From Hahella chejuensis KCTC 2396 (lineage in GTDB: Bacteria; Pseudomonadota; Gammaproteobacteria; Pseudomonadales; Oleiphilaceae), in assembly GCF_000012985.1 (NCBI RefSeq), contig NC_007645.1:992001-1056000 (forward strand): a stretch of DNA of 64,000 nt. The letters run 5' to 3'. Position numbers and translations under genes: made by a program. This document shows positions 8,901-19,867 of the stretch, piece by piece (position 1 is the first letter of the stretch; every line of letters begins with the position of its first letter). Below the pieces are notes generated by a model. That model was not told the DNA's origin. It saw only the letters and a program-made list of their open reading frames with translations, and ran no database searches.

Positions 8901-9721
8901 CAGCCAAGCGCGCAGGCGGCAGTCGGGTAAAACTGTTTCTGGAAGAAGACCGCGATCAGGCGTTCCAACAGGAAGTGCTGCATTGGGTTTCCCGGATCGA
9001 CCAGGCGATTGACGATTGCGACCTGTGGTTGCGCGCGCAGCGCATTCAGTCGATGGATAAATCCAGTGATGAGCATTTCTACGAAATTCTACTGGGCCTG
9101 AACGACCAGAACGGTAAACCGATTTCTCCGGCCGCCTTTATCGAGGCGGGAGAGCGCTATAAACGCTCCATATACATAGATCGCTGGGTGGTGGATAACG
9201 TGTTGTCCTGGATGCGCGCTAATCCCGCCAAACTCGAAAATATGGGCGGCTTCACGATTAATCTGTCCGGTCACTCTCTCAGTGACGACGGTTTTCTGGA
9301 GTTCCTTGAAGGCCACTTCCGTAAAGGCGGTTTTCCCGCTCAGAAGGTTTGCTTTGAAATCACGGAAACTGCGGCGGTCGCCAGCTTACACTACACTGCT
9401 GATTTTATTCGTGAGCTGAAACGCACTGGATGCCGGTTCGCCCTGGACGACTTCGGTACCGGCTTCTCTTCCTACGCCTACTTGCAAAGTCTGCCTGTAG
9501 ACTTTCTTAAGATCGACGGCGTGTTCGTCCGCGATATACACGAAAACATGACCAACTACGCTATGGTGCGCTCCATCAATGAATTGGGACGTTTCATGGG
9601 CATGGCGACGATCGCCGAGTGCGTGGAAAGCGTAGAAGTTCTGGAAGCGCTGAGTGAAATCGGCGTAGATTGGGTGCAAGGTTACATCGTAGGCAAACCG
9701 GTTCCTTTGTTGGACCTTTAA
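5978..9721 (+). CDS. PilZ-DUF1631-GGDEF-EAL protein (c-di-GMP, probable phosphodiesterase)
   Basis: A 1247-residue cytoplasmic c-di-GMP protein with no membrane segment. The N-terminal PilZ domain (about 1-100) has RQHPR (RxxxR), but its second motif is NICAGG, with Cys where Ser is usual. A long helical DUF1631-like region follows (about 110-800), ending in the strand module LQVGDWVEM...RLVWVG. The GGDEF domain (about 823-980) keeps DIDQF (Asp861) but reads GGNEF: Asn907 replaces the metal ligand, so cyclase activity is unlikely. The EAL domain (about 1000-1245) retains the catalytic set: Glu1036 (EIL), NLSGHSL, EITE, Asp1157/Asp1158 (DDFGTG), LKIDG, Glu1214 (AECVE) and QGY. I infer a c-di-GMP phosphodiesterase regulated by PilZ and perhaps GTP binding. 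ATG 5978 is preferred to the TTG just before it. A paralogue lies at 37896. Confidence 0.88.
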   Translation: MQNNKRQHPRYSLQHEALIVAKGFTPASCGVANICAGGMLLSDIDSEKLAHHLKEKPDCRVEVHIFCQYNGSEHHLRLLADSRRVEGRKVGIEFLQSQPQLVEMMLKIRQSASNLPSYTSRSKRQKLKEWFENAAERLIGNLLDAYFANIETELNTRIASSAVLRDINAFRDAKVLFTQGRKKFKKDFIEHWHQELDLLFGARPMGEWTSSELELVDKSQFEDWLEVQMVATAVANRQRTRLFMLNQMLSQVSGKDIDDRWNPIGPAVLCQCLHYAVNSLQTPDPAKPVLYLAFERLLTRELGESTDEFIDMFKSHGLKAVPLDQMRTNWSEGRAKPRSPAPKVIEGAASELESLDFSHDAPLASAPLHPRMRAPRGSILSLVRMQRGGHTPARGVSEPGADYEYGATQLLQDLQQNQRELLGSLAQQDGTIREVVEIMAEGGRVHMPSDSQEVWDRVDLVDRIFAPLSSRNMPTELKGLINQLRMPLLFLLLKDSTFLDDSRHPARSVLNHFMALASADRVSSKSLEKVLNEVIDELSAGRLDAALLESVSGRLEQLVERQERAFVRNAERIAKTCEGRDRLKRARKAVSRRISTLLASAQVADVVLELLAAGWENFMVLALLKEGGDSDSVADYFAVIEQLHDWLGKDNDSEDLAFERELEGPAMLDLIEKELASSPDPQKASAVCKKLRAIFADDLAVTYTLVATYPTDEEADETGAESNSELAERWQERAHQLQVGDWVEMCEADTTQRMRLVWVGEDAYKFVFLTPQGLHEVHLDYSDLVTKMDRGQLARVQEGEVPFVDQSLYSIVQDLYHKMAIQAVHDPLTGCMHRHEFEKQLQYLATWVKNNDETAALIVFDIDQFGAINSNYGNAIGDRLLRDFSLLVDSWLDELRIELKLGRIGGNEFALLVSPASQDVALDAAERVCKQFSKHRFEAGEGHFSATLSVGVVMINGGGTDASAFLNHASLACRSAKRAGGSRVKLFLEEDRDQAFQQEVLHWVSRIDQAIDDCDLWLRAQRIQSMDKSSDEHFYEILLGLNDQNGKPISPAAFIEAGERYKRSIYIDRWVVDNVLSWMRANPAKLENMGGFTINLSGHSLSDDGFLEFLEGHFRKGGFPAQKVCFEITETAAVASLHYTADFIRELKRTGCRFALDDFGTGFSSYAYLQSLPVDFLKIDGVFVRDIHENMTNYAMVRSINELGRFMGMATIAECVESVEVLEALSEIGVDWVQGYIVGKPVPLLDL

Positions 9722-9993
9722 GCGCGACTTACTATATTTACCTCTCGATTCTTCTCTCCGCCCCTATATTTTGTGTTCTGACATTTCGACTTGGGATGTG
9801 AGGCTGTACGTTATGCTTGTGGGCCTCAATCCCTTGCAGACCGCTACTTACAGAAAATCACAGTTTGATACAAATTTCTTCTCATAGAACATTTGCAGAG
9901 TCTCATGGCTCAACTATAAATAGGTTGAAAATTCCCAGAGGACATAACAACAAAGGATAGCGACCACCTACTCTGTCTTTTGGAGGTAACCCC

Positions 9994-10263
9994 ATGAGCG
10001 ACATTGATAACGACGACTTTGAGGATCTGGAGCCGGCCTATGATTCCGGTGCGGCCGATTCTGACGATGATGGCGTAGCCGCCAAACAAACTGCGCAATC
10101 AGAGTCTCAGTCGCTTGCCCTGAAGAACAAGATTCGCGAGCAATTGCAGAGCGATATTGAAGCCTTCCTGCAACGCGGAGGCCAAGTTCAAACTATCGCC
10201 AATGACGTGCGTGCAGATCCGCCCCGAAAGCCGGATATGCAGTACGGCAGTAACCCTATTTAG
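9994..10263 (+). CDS. sutA: SutA-like RNA polymerase regulator
   Basis: An 89-residue protein with a very acidic, disordered N-terminus (MSDIDNDDFEDLEPAYD), a central helix (LALKNKIREQLQSDIEAFLQ) and the C-terminal signature VRADPPRKPDMQYGSNPI. The order acidic tail, helix with RGGxVQ, then DPPKKPD...YGSxPI matches what I recall of Pseudomonas SutA. SutA is a small protein that binds RNA polymerase and adjusts transcription, including of rRNA and housekeeping genes, in slow-growing cells. The ribosome-binding site is excellent (TGGAGGT, six bases before the ATG). It appears monocistronic, with a gap of about 270 bases on each side. Assignment rests on remembered sequence, not a search. Confidence 0.78.
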   Translation: MSDIDNDDFEDLEPAYDSGAADSDDDGVAAKQTAQSESQSLALKNKIREQLQSDIEAFLQRGGQVQTIANDVRADPPRKPDMQYGSNPI

Positions 10264-10527
10264 CGATAATATTGCGTGGCGTCGCGAAGCCCGTTTCGAT
10301 GCATGATAGGCGTCGGACGGGTGACTCGGCGCTTACTGGTTTTTCCTTTAAGTCTTTGTTCTGTTTGTCAATAATATTTCTCCTCCTTGCTTTTCTTTAA
10401 TTCCTTGCCTGAGACCTGCGTCACGCTATTGCTGTGAGATTTTTCCTTCTTTATACTCTCCCTTCGCAGCGTGCACTCATCAAATAATAAATTGCGTTGA
10501 AAACAAGATAATAATAAGGAAAACACA

Positions 10528-11322
10528 ATGGACGTCCTGATTCTGCTCATGGGCCTTACGCTCATTACTGCAGGGTGGGTCCTGATATGGGAGTTCACCC
10601 GGTTTCTCCACTGCGCTTACGCTGTTCAAGGGCGCGTCGTGTCGCTTGAGCCCGGTTATGGCAGGCGCAAAAAACAGGCGCAACCAGGTAAAGCGTCATA
10701 CAGCTTCTTTCCTGTTATCGAATATCACTGGCAAGGCGATAGAATTCGCTTCACCTCTCTTGATGACAAGTGTATCGCTGGTCTGCAGATTGGCGATCAA
10801 GTTCAACTTTCGTTTTCCCGCTCCCGTCGCAAGCATACGCGCATCGGCCGTTTAGTGGCCTTGATGATCGCCTCCATGACCATGCTGGTCGCCGGCATCC
10901 TCGGCGGCGCCATGTTGCTGGGGCAGCAGGTGGATGTTATCCACATCCTGCTCGGTTCGGTGGTGTTGGCTATTTGCCTGTTCATTATTGTGCTTTACCT
11001 GCGTCAGCAGGACGAAACCGCCGCCGACAGCGTTCACCATGTACGCCGTCGCGTGCTTAACTGCGTGTTTCTGCAGGAGCCCACCAATGTATGTCATTGG
11101 CGCGCTTTATTTACCAACCGGAGACAGCGACGTCGCATATGGGCGTCCCGTGTGCTGGGAGGAGGTTGTCTGGCGACAGGGGCTTTTCTGTTTGCGGCGG
11201 CTTTTTTCCTGGGCGGCGCTGGATTGGCTCCGCAATTATCAGGCGGCGATTACACCGCGGATGCTGAGTTTGTTCAACCTGCTGCAAGCCGTGTCGTGCA
11301 GCATACGGTCATTCGAAACTAG
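10528..11322 (+). CDS. DUF3592-type membrane protein
   Basis: A 264-residue inner-membrane protein. Hydrophobic segments lie at about residues 2-24, 105-130, 137-157 and 208-233. Between the first two is a soluble strand-rich domain (about 30-95) with the pattern VQGRVVSLEPGYG...FFPVIEYHWQG...GLQIGDQVQLSFSR, characteristic of DUF3592 (a small beta domain between membrane helices, function unknown). The start is supported by AAGGA upstream of the ATG. It follows the SutA-like gene by about 265 bases, and a convergent gene begins just downstream, so it is probably transcribed alone. Confidence 0.72.
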   Translation: MDVLILLMGLTLITAGWVLIWEFTRFLHCAYAVQGRVVSLEPGYGRRKKQAQPGKASYSFFPVIEYHWQGDRIRFTSLDDKCIAGLQIGDQVQLSFSRSRRKHTRIGRLVALMIASMTMLVAGILGGAMLLGQQVDVIHILLGSVVLAICLFIIVLYLRQQDETAADSVHHVRRRVLNCVFLQEPTNVCHWRALFTNRRQRRRIWASRVLGGGCLATGAFLFAAAFFLGGAGLAPQLSGGDYTADAEFVQPAASRVVQHTVIRN

Positions 11323-11400
11323 CCTCTCTTGGCGCGCTAACTGAGCAGGGGGAGGGCGGCTCCTTCACAGTTTGCTGAGCGCGCCCATACTGTCTCCTCA

Positions 11401-13587
11401 CTAAACTTCGTTGTTGCTTCGCCCTAACGCAGAGTTCATATCTGTCTCGCTCTTGCGTCGCCAGCGATGCCATTTCTCCAGCCATTGCAGCGTTTTTTGC
11501 GGCGCGTGCGCGCGTTTCCATTCGCCGGCGGCGTATTTATTGGTTTCTGACAAAGTCGGGTAGATGTGGATGACCCCCAGGATTTTGTTCAGACCAATGC
11601 CGTGCTTCATTGCGGTGATGTACTCTGTTATCAACTCACCCGCATGATGGCCGACGATAGTGGCGCCGAGGATTTTGTCTTTTCCGGGGACGGTCAATAC
11701 TTTTATAAACCCATGGGCTTCACTGTCTGCAATAGCGCGGTCGAGGTCGTCAATGCCATAACGGGTGACTTCGTAAGGAATATTGCGAGCGATAGCATCC
11801 TGCTCATTTAATCCAACGCGTGCGACTTCAGGATCAGTGAAGGTCGCCCAGGGGATAACCCGGTAGTCCGCTCTGAATTTTCGAAGTACGCCGAACAGGC
11901 TGTTTACCGCCGCATACCAGGCTTGATGAGCGGCGGTATGGGTGAACTGATAAGGGCCTGCAACGTCTCCTGCGGCGAAGACTGTCGGTATTTCTGTCTG
12001 CAAGAATTCATTCACTTGCAACGTTCCATCTTTATTGACGCCTATCCCCAGTTTGTCCAGCCCCAGATTACTGGTGTTGGCTCTTCGCCCAACCGCCAAC
12101 AGCACTTTGTCAAAGGTGAGTTCTACTTCCTCGCCGTCTTTTTCACAAATCAGAAGGCTGGCGCCAGAGGCGTTACGCTTGAAGGCTTTCGCACTGTATC
12201 CCAAGCGCAAGTCAATGCCTTCGTTACGAAAACGCGCTTCGACTGCGGCAGACACGTCCGTATCCTCTCGTGGCATCAGCCTGGGCGACATGTCCAGTTG
12301 CGTCACTTTGACGCCGAGGCGGTGAAACGCCTGGCTCAATTCGCAGCCGATTGGGCCGCCGCCAATAACCAGCAGACGTTCTGGCTTGTCACGCAGACTC
12401 CAGATGGTGTCCGAGGTGTAATACTCCACAAGATCCAGCCCTGGAATCGGCGGGACGAAAGGGCGAGCTCCAGTTGCAATGACGATATTGCGAGTAGTCA
12501 AAACCTGCCCGTTCACCTTTACCCGGTAAGGATCTAGGATAGTCGCCTCACCTTCGAGACATTCAACGCCCAGGCTGGTGTAGCGTTGCACGGAGTCGTG
12601 AGGTTCAACCTGTTTGATCACAGACTGTACGCGCTCCATTACTGCGGCGAAGTTAATCTCTGGGCTGCTGACCTGGACGCCAAACTCGCTGGCTCGCTCC
12701 ACATAATTGGCGATCTTTGCTGACCGGATTAACGCTTTGCTGGGCACGCATCCCGTGTTCAGACAGTCACCACCCACTTTGTGCTTTTCGATAAGAGTGA
12801 CTTTAGCCTTTACCGCCGCAGCGATATAGGACGTCACCAGCCCTGCGGCTCCTGCGCCAATAACCACCAGGTTACGATCAAAATGGGCGGGCTTATCGAC
12901 GCCCGCCAGAGCTTTGCGCGATTTCAGCGCGTCCAGGATGCGTCGGGCGATAAAAGGAAATATGCCCAGCAGTACGAAAGAGGCAATCAGTCCGGGAGTC
13001 AAAATACCCGAAGCGGACTGCACCTGTCCGAGTTGGGTGCCGGCGTTTACGTATACGATCGTGCCGGGGAGCATGCCCAATTGACTAACCCAGAAAAAGG
13101 TGCGGGCTTTTACCGGCGTCAGGCCCATGACCAGGTTAATGACAAAAAAAGGAAATAGCGGTACAAGCCTTAGCCCGAATAAGTACATGGCGCCTTCACG
13201 TTCCACGCCAGCGTTGATGGCTTGAAGAGAGTCGCCGAATTTATCCTGCACCCAGTCGCGTAAGGACAGGCGTGAAACCAAAAATGCAATGGTGGAGCCG
13301 ATTACACTGGCGAAAGACACCAGCAAGGTTCCTTCGAACAAGCCGAAAACAGCGCCGCCGACAAGTGTCAAAACGGTCGCCGCCGGCAAAGACAGGCCTG
13401 TAACCACCACATAGACGATAAAATAAATAGCTGCGGCGGTTAGAGGATTGGCGGTGGTGTAAGCGGATATTGCCTCCCGTTGCTCCGCAAAATACTCAAG
13501 GCTGAAGTAGCGGTTAAAATCGAACAGGAAAAATGCGCCGATCAGCAACGCCAACAGCAATAACAGGCCAAGTCTTTTTGCTTTCAT
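11401..13587 (-). CDS. TVP38/DedA-like membrane domain fused to FAD disulfide-type reductase
   Basis: A 728-residue fusion. Residues about 1-225 form a TVP38/TMEM64 (SNARE-associated) membrane domain with several helices (LGLLLLLALLIGAFFLF; LPAATVLTLVGGAVFG). Residues about 235-715 are a class I pyridine-nucleotide disulfide oxidoreductase: FAD dinucleotide motif VVIGAGAAGLVTSYIAA, redox pair GGDCLNTGCVPSK, NAD(P) motif LLVIGGGPIGCELSQAF, and second FAD motif TEIPTVFAAGDVAG. At the dimer-interface catalytic position the protein reads HIYPTLSE, with Tyr where dihydrolipoamide and glutathione reductases have His. There is no N-terminal heavy-metal domain and no C-terminal Cys pair, so it is not a true mercuric reductase. 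Probably a membrane-tethered NAD(P)H oxidoreductase; substrate unknown. Confidence 0.85.
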   Translation of the reverse strand: MKAKRLGLLLLLALLIGAFFLFDFNRYFSLEYFAEQREAISAYTTANPLTAAAIYFIVYVVVTGLSLPAATVLTLVGGAVFGLFEGTLLVSFASVIGSTIAFLVSRLSLRDWVQDKFGDSLQAINAGVEREGAMYLFGLRLVPLFPFFVINLVMGLTPVKARTFFWVSQLGMLPGTIVYVNAGTQLGQVQSASGILTPGLIASFVLLGIFPFIARRILDALKSRKALAGVDKPAHFDRNLVVIGAGAAGLVTSYIAAAVKAKVTLIEKHKVGGDCLNTGCVPSKALIRSAKIANYVERASEFGVQVSSPEINFAAVMERVQSVIKQVEPHDSVQRYTSLGVECLEGEATILDPYRVKVNGQVLTTRNIVIATGARPFVPPIPGLDLVEYYTSDTIWSLRDKPERLLVIGGGPIGCELSQAFHRLGVKVTQLDMSPRLMPREDTDVSAAVEARFRNEGIDLRLGYSAKAFKRNASGASLLICEKDGEEVELTFDKVLLAVGRRANTSNLGLDKLGIGVNKDGTLQVNEFLQTEIPTVFAAGDVAGPYQFTHTAAHQAWYAAVNSLFGVLRKFRADYRVIPWATFTDPEVARVGLNEQDAIARNIPYEVTRYGIDDLDRAIADSEAHGFIKVLTVPGKDKILGATIVGHHAGELITEYITAMKHGIGLNKILGVIHIYPTLSETNKYAAGEWKRAHAPQKTLQWLEKWHRWRRKSETDMNSALGRSNNEV

Positions 13588-13735
13588 GTCTTATTTCCGA
13601 AACCCAAGGGCGTTAAAAAGTCAGTGATGGAATAGACCTCATACTGAGGAGAATAGTTCAATTTATCTTGCCTTAAATCCCTTCTCTGAGGTGAGGAAAT
13701 GGCGTGGCGCTCATGAAAACAAAGGCTTATCATGA

Positions 13736-14779
<1,044 letters not shown>

Positions 14780-14807
14780 CCTACAAACGCTTAAGGATTA
14801 CAGTTTC

Positions 14808-16946
14808 ATGAGTAGCGATTCGACAACGGTTGCCGTTAACGATGTGTTAGAAGGGGAGATGGACTCCTCACAGGTCCCTGTGATAGACCTGAACAGTTCC
14901 GAGTATTTCTTCAACCGTGAGCTGAGCCATCTGCAGTTTAACGCCCGAGTGTTGAATCAGGTCATGGACACCTCCCACCCGCTGCTGATGAGGCTGATGT
15001 TTTCATGCATCTTCAGCAGCAACATGGACGAGTTTTTCGAGATCCGGGTGGCGGGCCTTAAGCAGCAGATCAAATACGGACGCGAAACGGTCGGCGCCGA
15101 CGGCATGTCGCCAGCGCAGACTTTACAGCATATCGCCGAGCAGGCGCACAAGCTGGTTGAGCAGCAGTATAGTGAGCTGAACGATTTAATGATTCCCGCA
15201 CTGGAGCAGGAAAATATCTTCTTTCTGCGCCGCGCAGACTGGACGCCTACGCAGCGAGACTGGGTGGCCCAGTACTTTGAGCGTGAACTGCTGCCGGTCA
15301 TCAACCCCATCGGCCTTGACCCCAGTCACCCCTTTCCCCGTCTTGTCAATAAGAGCCTGAACTTTATTGTTGAGCTGGATGGTAAAGACGCCTTCGGCCG
15401 CGAGACAGGTATGGCGATCGTTCCGGCTCCGCGTTCGTTGCCAAGGTTGGTGCGGTTGCCGGATGAAGTCTGCGAAGGCGGCGACAATCTGATCTTCCTT
15501 TCTTCCGTCATTCACGCCCATGCAGATGACCTGTTCCCGGGCATGACCGTGAAGGGGATGTATCAGTTCCGTATCACTCGTAATGCGGACTTGGTGCTGG
15601 AAGAAGACGACATGGAAGACCTGGCGCAGGCGTTGCGCGGGGAGCTTCTGAGTCGTCGTTTTGGCGATGCGGTGCGGTTGGAGGTGGCGGATAATTGCCC
15701 TGAAGAACTGGTGCAGTTTTTGTTGCAGGAGTTTGGCCTGACTGAGACAGAGTGCTATCGCGTCGCGGGCCCCGTCAACCTGACGCGTTTGCTTGCCGTA
15801 AATGACTTTGTTAATCGGCCTGATCTTCAGTACCCGGGGTTTACCCCTGGATTACCCAAAGAAATGCGGCATAAAGAAAATCTGTTTGAGGTTGTCGCCA
15901 AGCAGGACATTCTGCTGCTGCATCCTTTTCAGAGCTTTACGCCGGTCATTGACCTGCTGCGCCAGGCCGCGAAAGACCCCAATGTATTGGCCATCCGCCA
16001 GACGCTGTATCGCTCAGGCAGCCAGTCTGAAATAGTCGCGGCTTTGGTTGACGCCGCCCGTCGTGGTAAGGAAGTGACGGCGGTTATCGAGCTGCGCGCC
16101 CGCTTCGACGAGGCGGAAAATCTGGAGTTGGCGAGCCGCCTGCAGGAAGCGGGGGTTATCGTGGTGTATGGCGTGGTCGGCTTTAAGACCCACGCCAAAA
16201 TGATTTTGATCGTGCGGCGCGAAGAAGGCCAGTTGCGACGCTATGTGCATTTGGGCACCGGCAACTACCACGCCAGCAACGCCAGACTATACACGGACTA
16301 CAGCCTGCTGACCGCGGAGAACGCCCTGTGTGAAGATGTGCACAGAATATTCCTGCAGCTGACCGGCATGGGCAAAGCGTTAAAGATCAGGAAGCTGTTC
16401 CATGCGCCGTTCACATTGCATGACAAGTTGCTGGGGCTGATCAGCCGTGAAGCGGAGAATGCTAAAGCGGGTAAAGAGGCGTATATCCTCGCCAAGTTTA
16501 ATGCGCTGACAGAGCCCAAAGTCATCACGGCGCTGTATGAAGCCTCGCAGGCTGGGGTGCGCATCGACCTGCTTATTCGCGGCATTTGCTGCTTGCGTCC
16601 GGGGGTCCCCGGAGTGTCCGAAAATATCCAGGTGCGTTCGGTTGTCGGACGTTTTCTGGAGCATACGCGCGCGTTCTATTTCCACAATCATGGCAAGCAT
16701 GAAGTGTATGCATCCAGTGCGGATTGGATGGTGCGCAACCTGTTGAATCGGGTGGAGACCTGTTTCCCCATCGAGCGAAAAGAGTTGGCGGAGCGTATTA
16801 AAAGCGAGCTGGATGCTTACTTGCGGGATAACTCCAACGCATGGCTTCTGCAGCCTGACGGCTCCTATGAGCGTAAGGCGATAGAAGAGGGCGAAGAGCG
16901 TTTCAACGCCCAGAACTTTTTGCTTACTCAGTTGGCTTCCGTCTAG
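14808..16946 (+). CDS. ppk: Polyphosphate kinase 1
   Basis: PPK1 reversibly polymerises the gamma-phosphate of ATP into inorganic polyphosphate. At 712 residues it is a full-length family member. The N-terminal helical domain carries [17 protein letters not shown]; the two phospholipase-D-like C-terminal domains carry the autophosphorylated histidine region [19 protein letters not shown] and the second catalytic histidine region [14 protein letters not shown]. The first 30 residues (acidic, [12 protein letters not shown]) look like a disordered extension. Downstream of hemB with 28 bases between, and 34 bases before the permease gene, so a hemB-ppk-permease transcript is likely. Confidence 0.96.
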   Translation: MSSDSTTVAVNDVLEGEMDSSQVPVIDLNSSEYFFNRELSHLQFNARVLNQVMDTSHPLLMRLMFSCIFSSNMDEFFEIRVAGLKQQIKYGRETVGADGMSPAQTLQHIAEQAHKLVEQQYSELNDLMIPALEQENIFFLRRADWTPTQRDWVAQYFERELLPVINPIGLDPSHPFPRLVNKSLNFIVELDGKDAFGRETGMAIVPAPRSLPRLVRLPDEVCEGGDNLIFLSSVIHAHADDLFPGMTVKGMYQFRITRNADLVLEEDDMEDLAQALRGELLSRRFGDAVRLEVADNCPEELVQFLLQEFGLTETECYRVAGPVNLTRLLAVNDFVNRPDLQYPGFTPGLPKEMRHKENLFEVVAKQDILLLHPFQSFTPVIDLLRQAAKDPNVLAIRQTLYRSGSQSEIVAALVDAARRGKEVTAVIELRARFDEAENLELASRLQEAGVIVVYGVVGFKTHAKMILIVRREEGQLRRYVHLGTGNYHASNARLYTDYSLLTAENALCEDVHRIFLQLTGMGKALKIRKLFHAPFTLHDKLLGLISREAENAKAGKEAYILAKFNALTEPKVITALYEASQAGVRIDLLIRGICCLRPGVPGVSENIQVRSVVGRFLEHTRAFYFHNHGKHEVYASSADWMVRNLLNRVETCFPIERKELAERIKSELDAYLRDNSNAWLLQPDGSYERKAIEEGEERFNAQNFLLTQLASV

Positions 16947-16980
16947 GGGGCCCTCTCCGTAATTTCCAGGAGCATTTCTT

Positions 16981-18015
16981 ATGTCTCAGCAGGCAGGCTT
17001 CTCTGCAGGCGCGCGATTTTTAATTACCCTGGCGGCGTTCATCATTGTCGTCGCTGGTGTTAAACAGGCGGAATCCATTGTTTCGGTTTTTCTCCTTTCC
17101 GCATTTTTCGCCATTTTGTGTACGCCGCCATTTGTTTTTCTCCAGTCCAAGGGCGTACCTGCCTGGCTTTCCTTGGTTCTGGTGCTGGTGGGCATCACCT
17201 GCGCGCAGTTACTGGTTGTGAGCGTCATAGCCTCATCATTGGCGGACTTTAAGGAAAATCTGGATTTTTATCAGGAGCGCCTGCAGGGAGTGAGTGGGGA
17301 GTTTATCAACTGGCTCAATTCTCTGGGGATACACATTTCGCAGGATGTGGTGAAGAATTACTTCAACCCCGGCTCACTGCTCAAAGCCGCGGCGAATATG
17401 CTGGGTGGGTTGGGGGGCGTATTATCCAACGCCTTTCTCATCGTTCTCACTGTGGTTTTTATGGTGTTTGAGGCTACTGTGCTGCCCAATAAGCTGCATC
17501 GCGCCTTTGAGGAGCGCATGACCTTCGAGCGCTTGGATTTTTTTCTCGACAATGTAAAACGTTACATGTCGATAAAGACCATTATCAGTCTGGTAACGGG
17601 ATTGACGGTCTGGGTCATGTTGCTGACGTTGGGTGTGGATTATGCGCTGCTATGGGCGCTGCTGGCGTTCTTATTCAATTTCATTCCTAACATAGGCTCA
17701 ATCATTGCGGCGATTCCCGCCGTGTTATTGGCGCTGATTCAACTCGGACCCGGTCATGCGGCTATTGCTGGCGTTGGCTATGTGGTCATTAACGTGGTGA
17801 TGGGAAACATTATCGAACCCAAATTTATGGGGCGAGGTCTGGGGTTGTCCACGTTGGTGGTGTTTCTATCTCTTGTCTTCTGGGGTTGGGTGCTTGGGCC
17901 GGTAGGAATGCTGCTGTCCGTTCCTCTGACCATGATGCTCAAGATTGCTTTGGACTCCAGCGAAGAAACCCGCTGGATGTCCGTATTGATGGGGGCTGAG
18001 AGCGAAGGAAGCTGA
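16981..18015 (+). CDS. AI-2E family transporter (PerM/TqsA-like)
   Basis: A 344-residue inner-membrane protein of the AI-2 exporter/PerM superfamily. Hydrophobic segments appear near residues 10-28, 32-52, 60-82, 150-170, and then a cluster between 205 and 330. The family signatures ALLAFLFNFIPNIGS and IEPKFMGRGLGLSTLVV are both present. Members transport signalling molecules or act in Na+/H+ exchange; the substrate here is unknown. AGGAG about eight bases before the ATG supports the start. It is the third gene of a probable hemB-ppk unit and converges on the next gene with nine bases between the stops. Confidence 0.88.
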   Translation: MSQQAGFSAGARFLITLAAFIIVVAGVKQAESIVSVFLLSAFFAILCTPPFVFLQSKGVPAWLSLVLVLVGITCAQLLVVSVIASSLADFKENLDFYQERLQGVSGEFINWLNSLGIHISQDVVKNYFNPGSLLKAAANMLGGLGGVLSNAFLIVLTVVFMVFEATVLPNKLHRAFEERMTFERLDFFLDNVKRYMSIKTIISLVTGLTVWVMLLTLGVDYALLWALLAFLFNFIPNIGSIIAAIPAVLLALIQLGPGHAAIAGVGYVVINVVMGNIIEPKFMGRGLGLSTLVVFLSLVFWGWVLGPVGMLLSVPLTMMLKIALDSSEETRWMSVLMGAESEGS

Positions 18016-18023
18016 ACAGACGT

Positions 18024-18578
18024 TCAGCCGCCCGGTTCTACCAGTACGCCGCCGGTATTCAGCCGCTGCAGCTCCCGCTGGCGCTCTTGACTGAGCTGGA
18101 GCGCGCGATCCATCTTCTCGTTGTAGAGCTCCAGCCAGGTGCGAGACCCTGGCACCATGCGAGCCAAGTCATACATGCCTTCTTTGACGCCGCGGATAAA
18201 CTCCTGATAGCTGGCTTCCTGTTTCAGCAACAGGCGTTGAAAAGCGGGTGCGCTGCCATTAGCGATGGCTGTTTTCATGGCAGGGATTTGGGCGTTCAAG
18301 GTCGCGACTTGCTCACGGGTGGCTTGGAGTTCCTGTCGCAACTCCTGTACTTTGTTCTGCAGATCGACGATCTCCGCCGTTTTGGCGGTATCTCCTCCGT
18401 CCATGGCGCTGATGATGGAAACTGTAATCGTGACGGACAGGGTCACCACGATCAGCATGGCGAGCAGCAGCAAGAAAAAGCGGTTCAGCGACATGCTTTT
18501 TTCAAGCAGCGTCAACCGCTGTGCTTCGGTCATTTGCTCGTCTTCCGCTTCTTTCTTTTCTCGCTCACGGGTAGCCAT
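18024..18578 (-). CDS. Hypothetical single-pass membrane protein with coiled coil
   Basis: An unrecognised 184-residue protein. A charged cytoplasmic N-terminus (MATREREKKEAEDEQ) is followed by one membrane helix (about 32-57; FFLLLLAMLIVVTLSVTITV) and then a periplasmic coiled coil (about 68-100; VDLQNKVQELRQELQATREQ), a further helical part (GSRTWLELYNEKMDRAL) and a Gly-rich end. Such architecture suits a structural or scaffold role at the inner membrane. The neighbour on the other strand is the AI-2E transporter, with convergent ends; nothing indicates a shared pathway. Confidence 0.7.
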   Translation of the reverse strand: MATREREKKEAEDEQMTEAQRLTLLEKSMSLNRFFLLLLAMLIVVTLSVTITVSIISAMDGGDTAKTAEIVDLQNKVQELRQELQATREQVATLNAQIPAMKTAIANGSAPAFQRLLLKQEASYQEFIRGVKEGMYDLARMVPGSRTWLELYNEKMDRALQLSQERQRELQRLNTGGVLVEPGG

Positions 18579-18771
18579 GATCTATCTCCAGCAAAAATAC
18601 AATGATGAGACGGCCTCACCGTTTGGAAATACATTTCCAGCTTATAAGTTTAGCTTACATTGCTTAAAAATGTCGTGAACTAATGAGGGTAAGTCCTTTA
18701 TATCAGGTAAAAACAAGTTAAAGCGAGTGAGGATTCTTTGCCGAATTTATATGGGGAAGTATGGAGAAGTG

Positions 18772-18812
18772 TAGAAATAAAGGTTGGGACGGACAGGAGA
18801 TAGGTCCGTCCC
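18772..18812 (-). terminator. Probable intrinsic terminator after ferredoxin gene
   Basis: A perfect nine-base-pair stem (GGGACGGAC at 18786-18794 with GTCCGTCCC at 18804-18812) and nine-base loop lies 10 bases beyond the stop of the ferredoxin gene. Read on the minus strand, it is followed by AACCTTTATTT, a weak U-rich tail. Confidence 0.6.
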
Positions 18813-18822
18813 TGAAATAGAA

Positions 18823-19140
<318 letters not shown>

Positions 19141-19192
19141 CTATACAGTGCTCTAGAAACACGCTGATTGTATCAAAAACACAACCCGGTAA

Positions 19193-19696
<504 letters not shown>

Positions 19697-19867
19697 TCAG
19701 CTAAAGAGGGTTATGAGTATCTGTGAGCGCTTGGCCTGTACGGCGCGCAATTCGCGTATAGGCTACGCGCCATAAAGGCGCTGCGCAAGCCGAGCGTCAG
19801 TCACGTATGGCGGCGGACGCTCGATGAGCCGTATCTGGTTCGAGTAATGCCAATAAAGCTGTCCCCG

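Noticed and set aside
11401-13587. Mercuric reductase
   Set aside because: Lacks the N-terminal metal-binding domain and C-terminal Cys pair, and no mer genes are near.
19791-19823. Eight-bp inverted repeat between coaD and the aldehyde dehydrogenase gene
   Set aside because: Perfect but short, with a 17-base loop and no T-run; could be chance.
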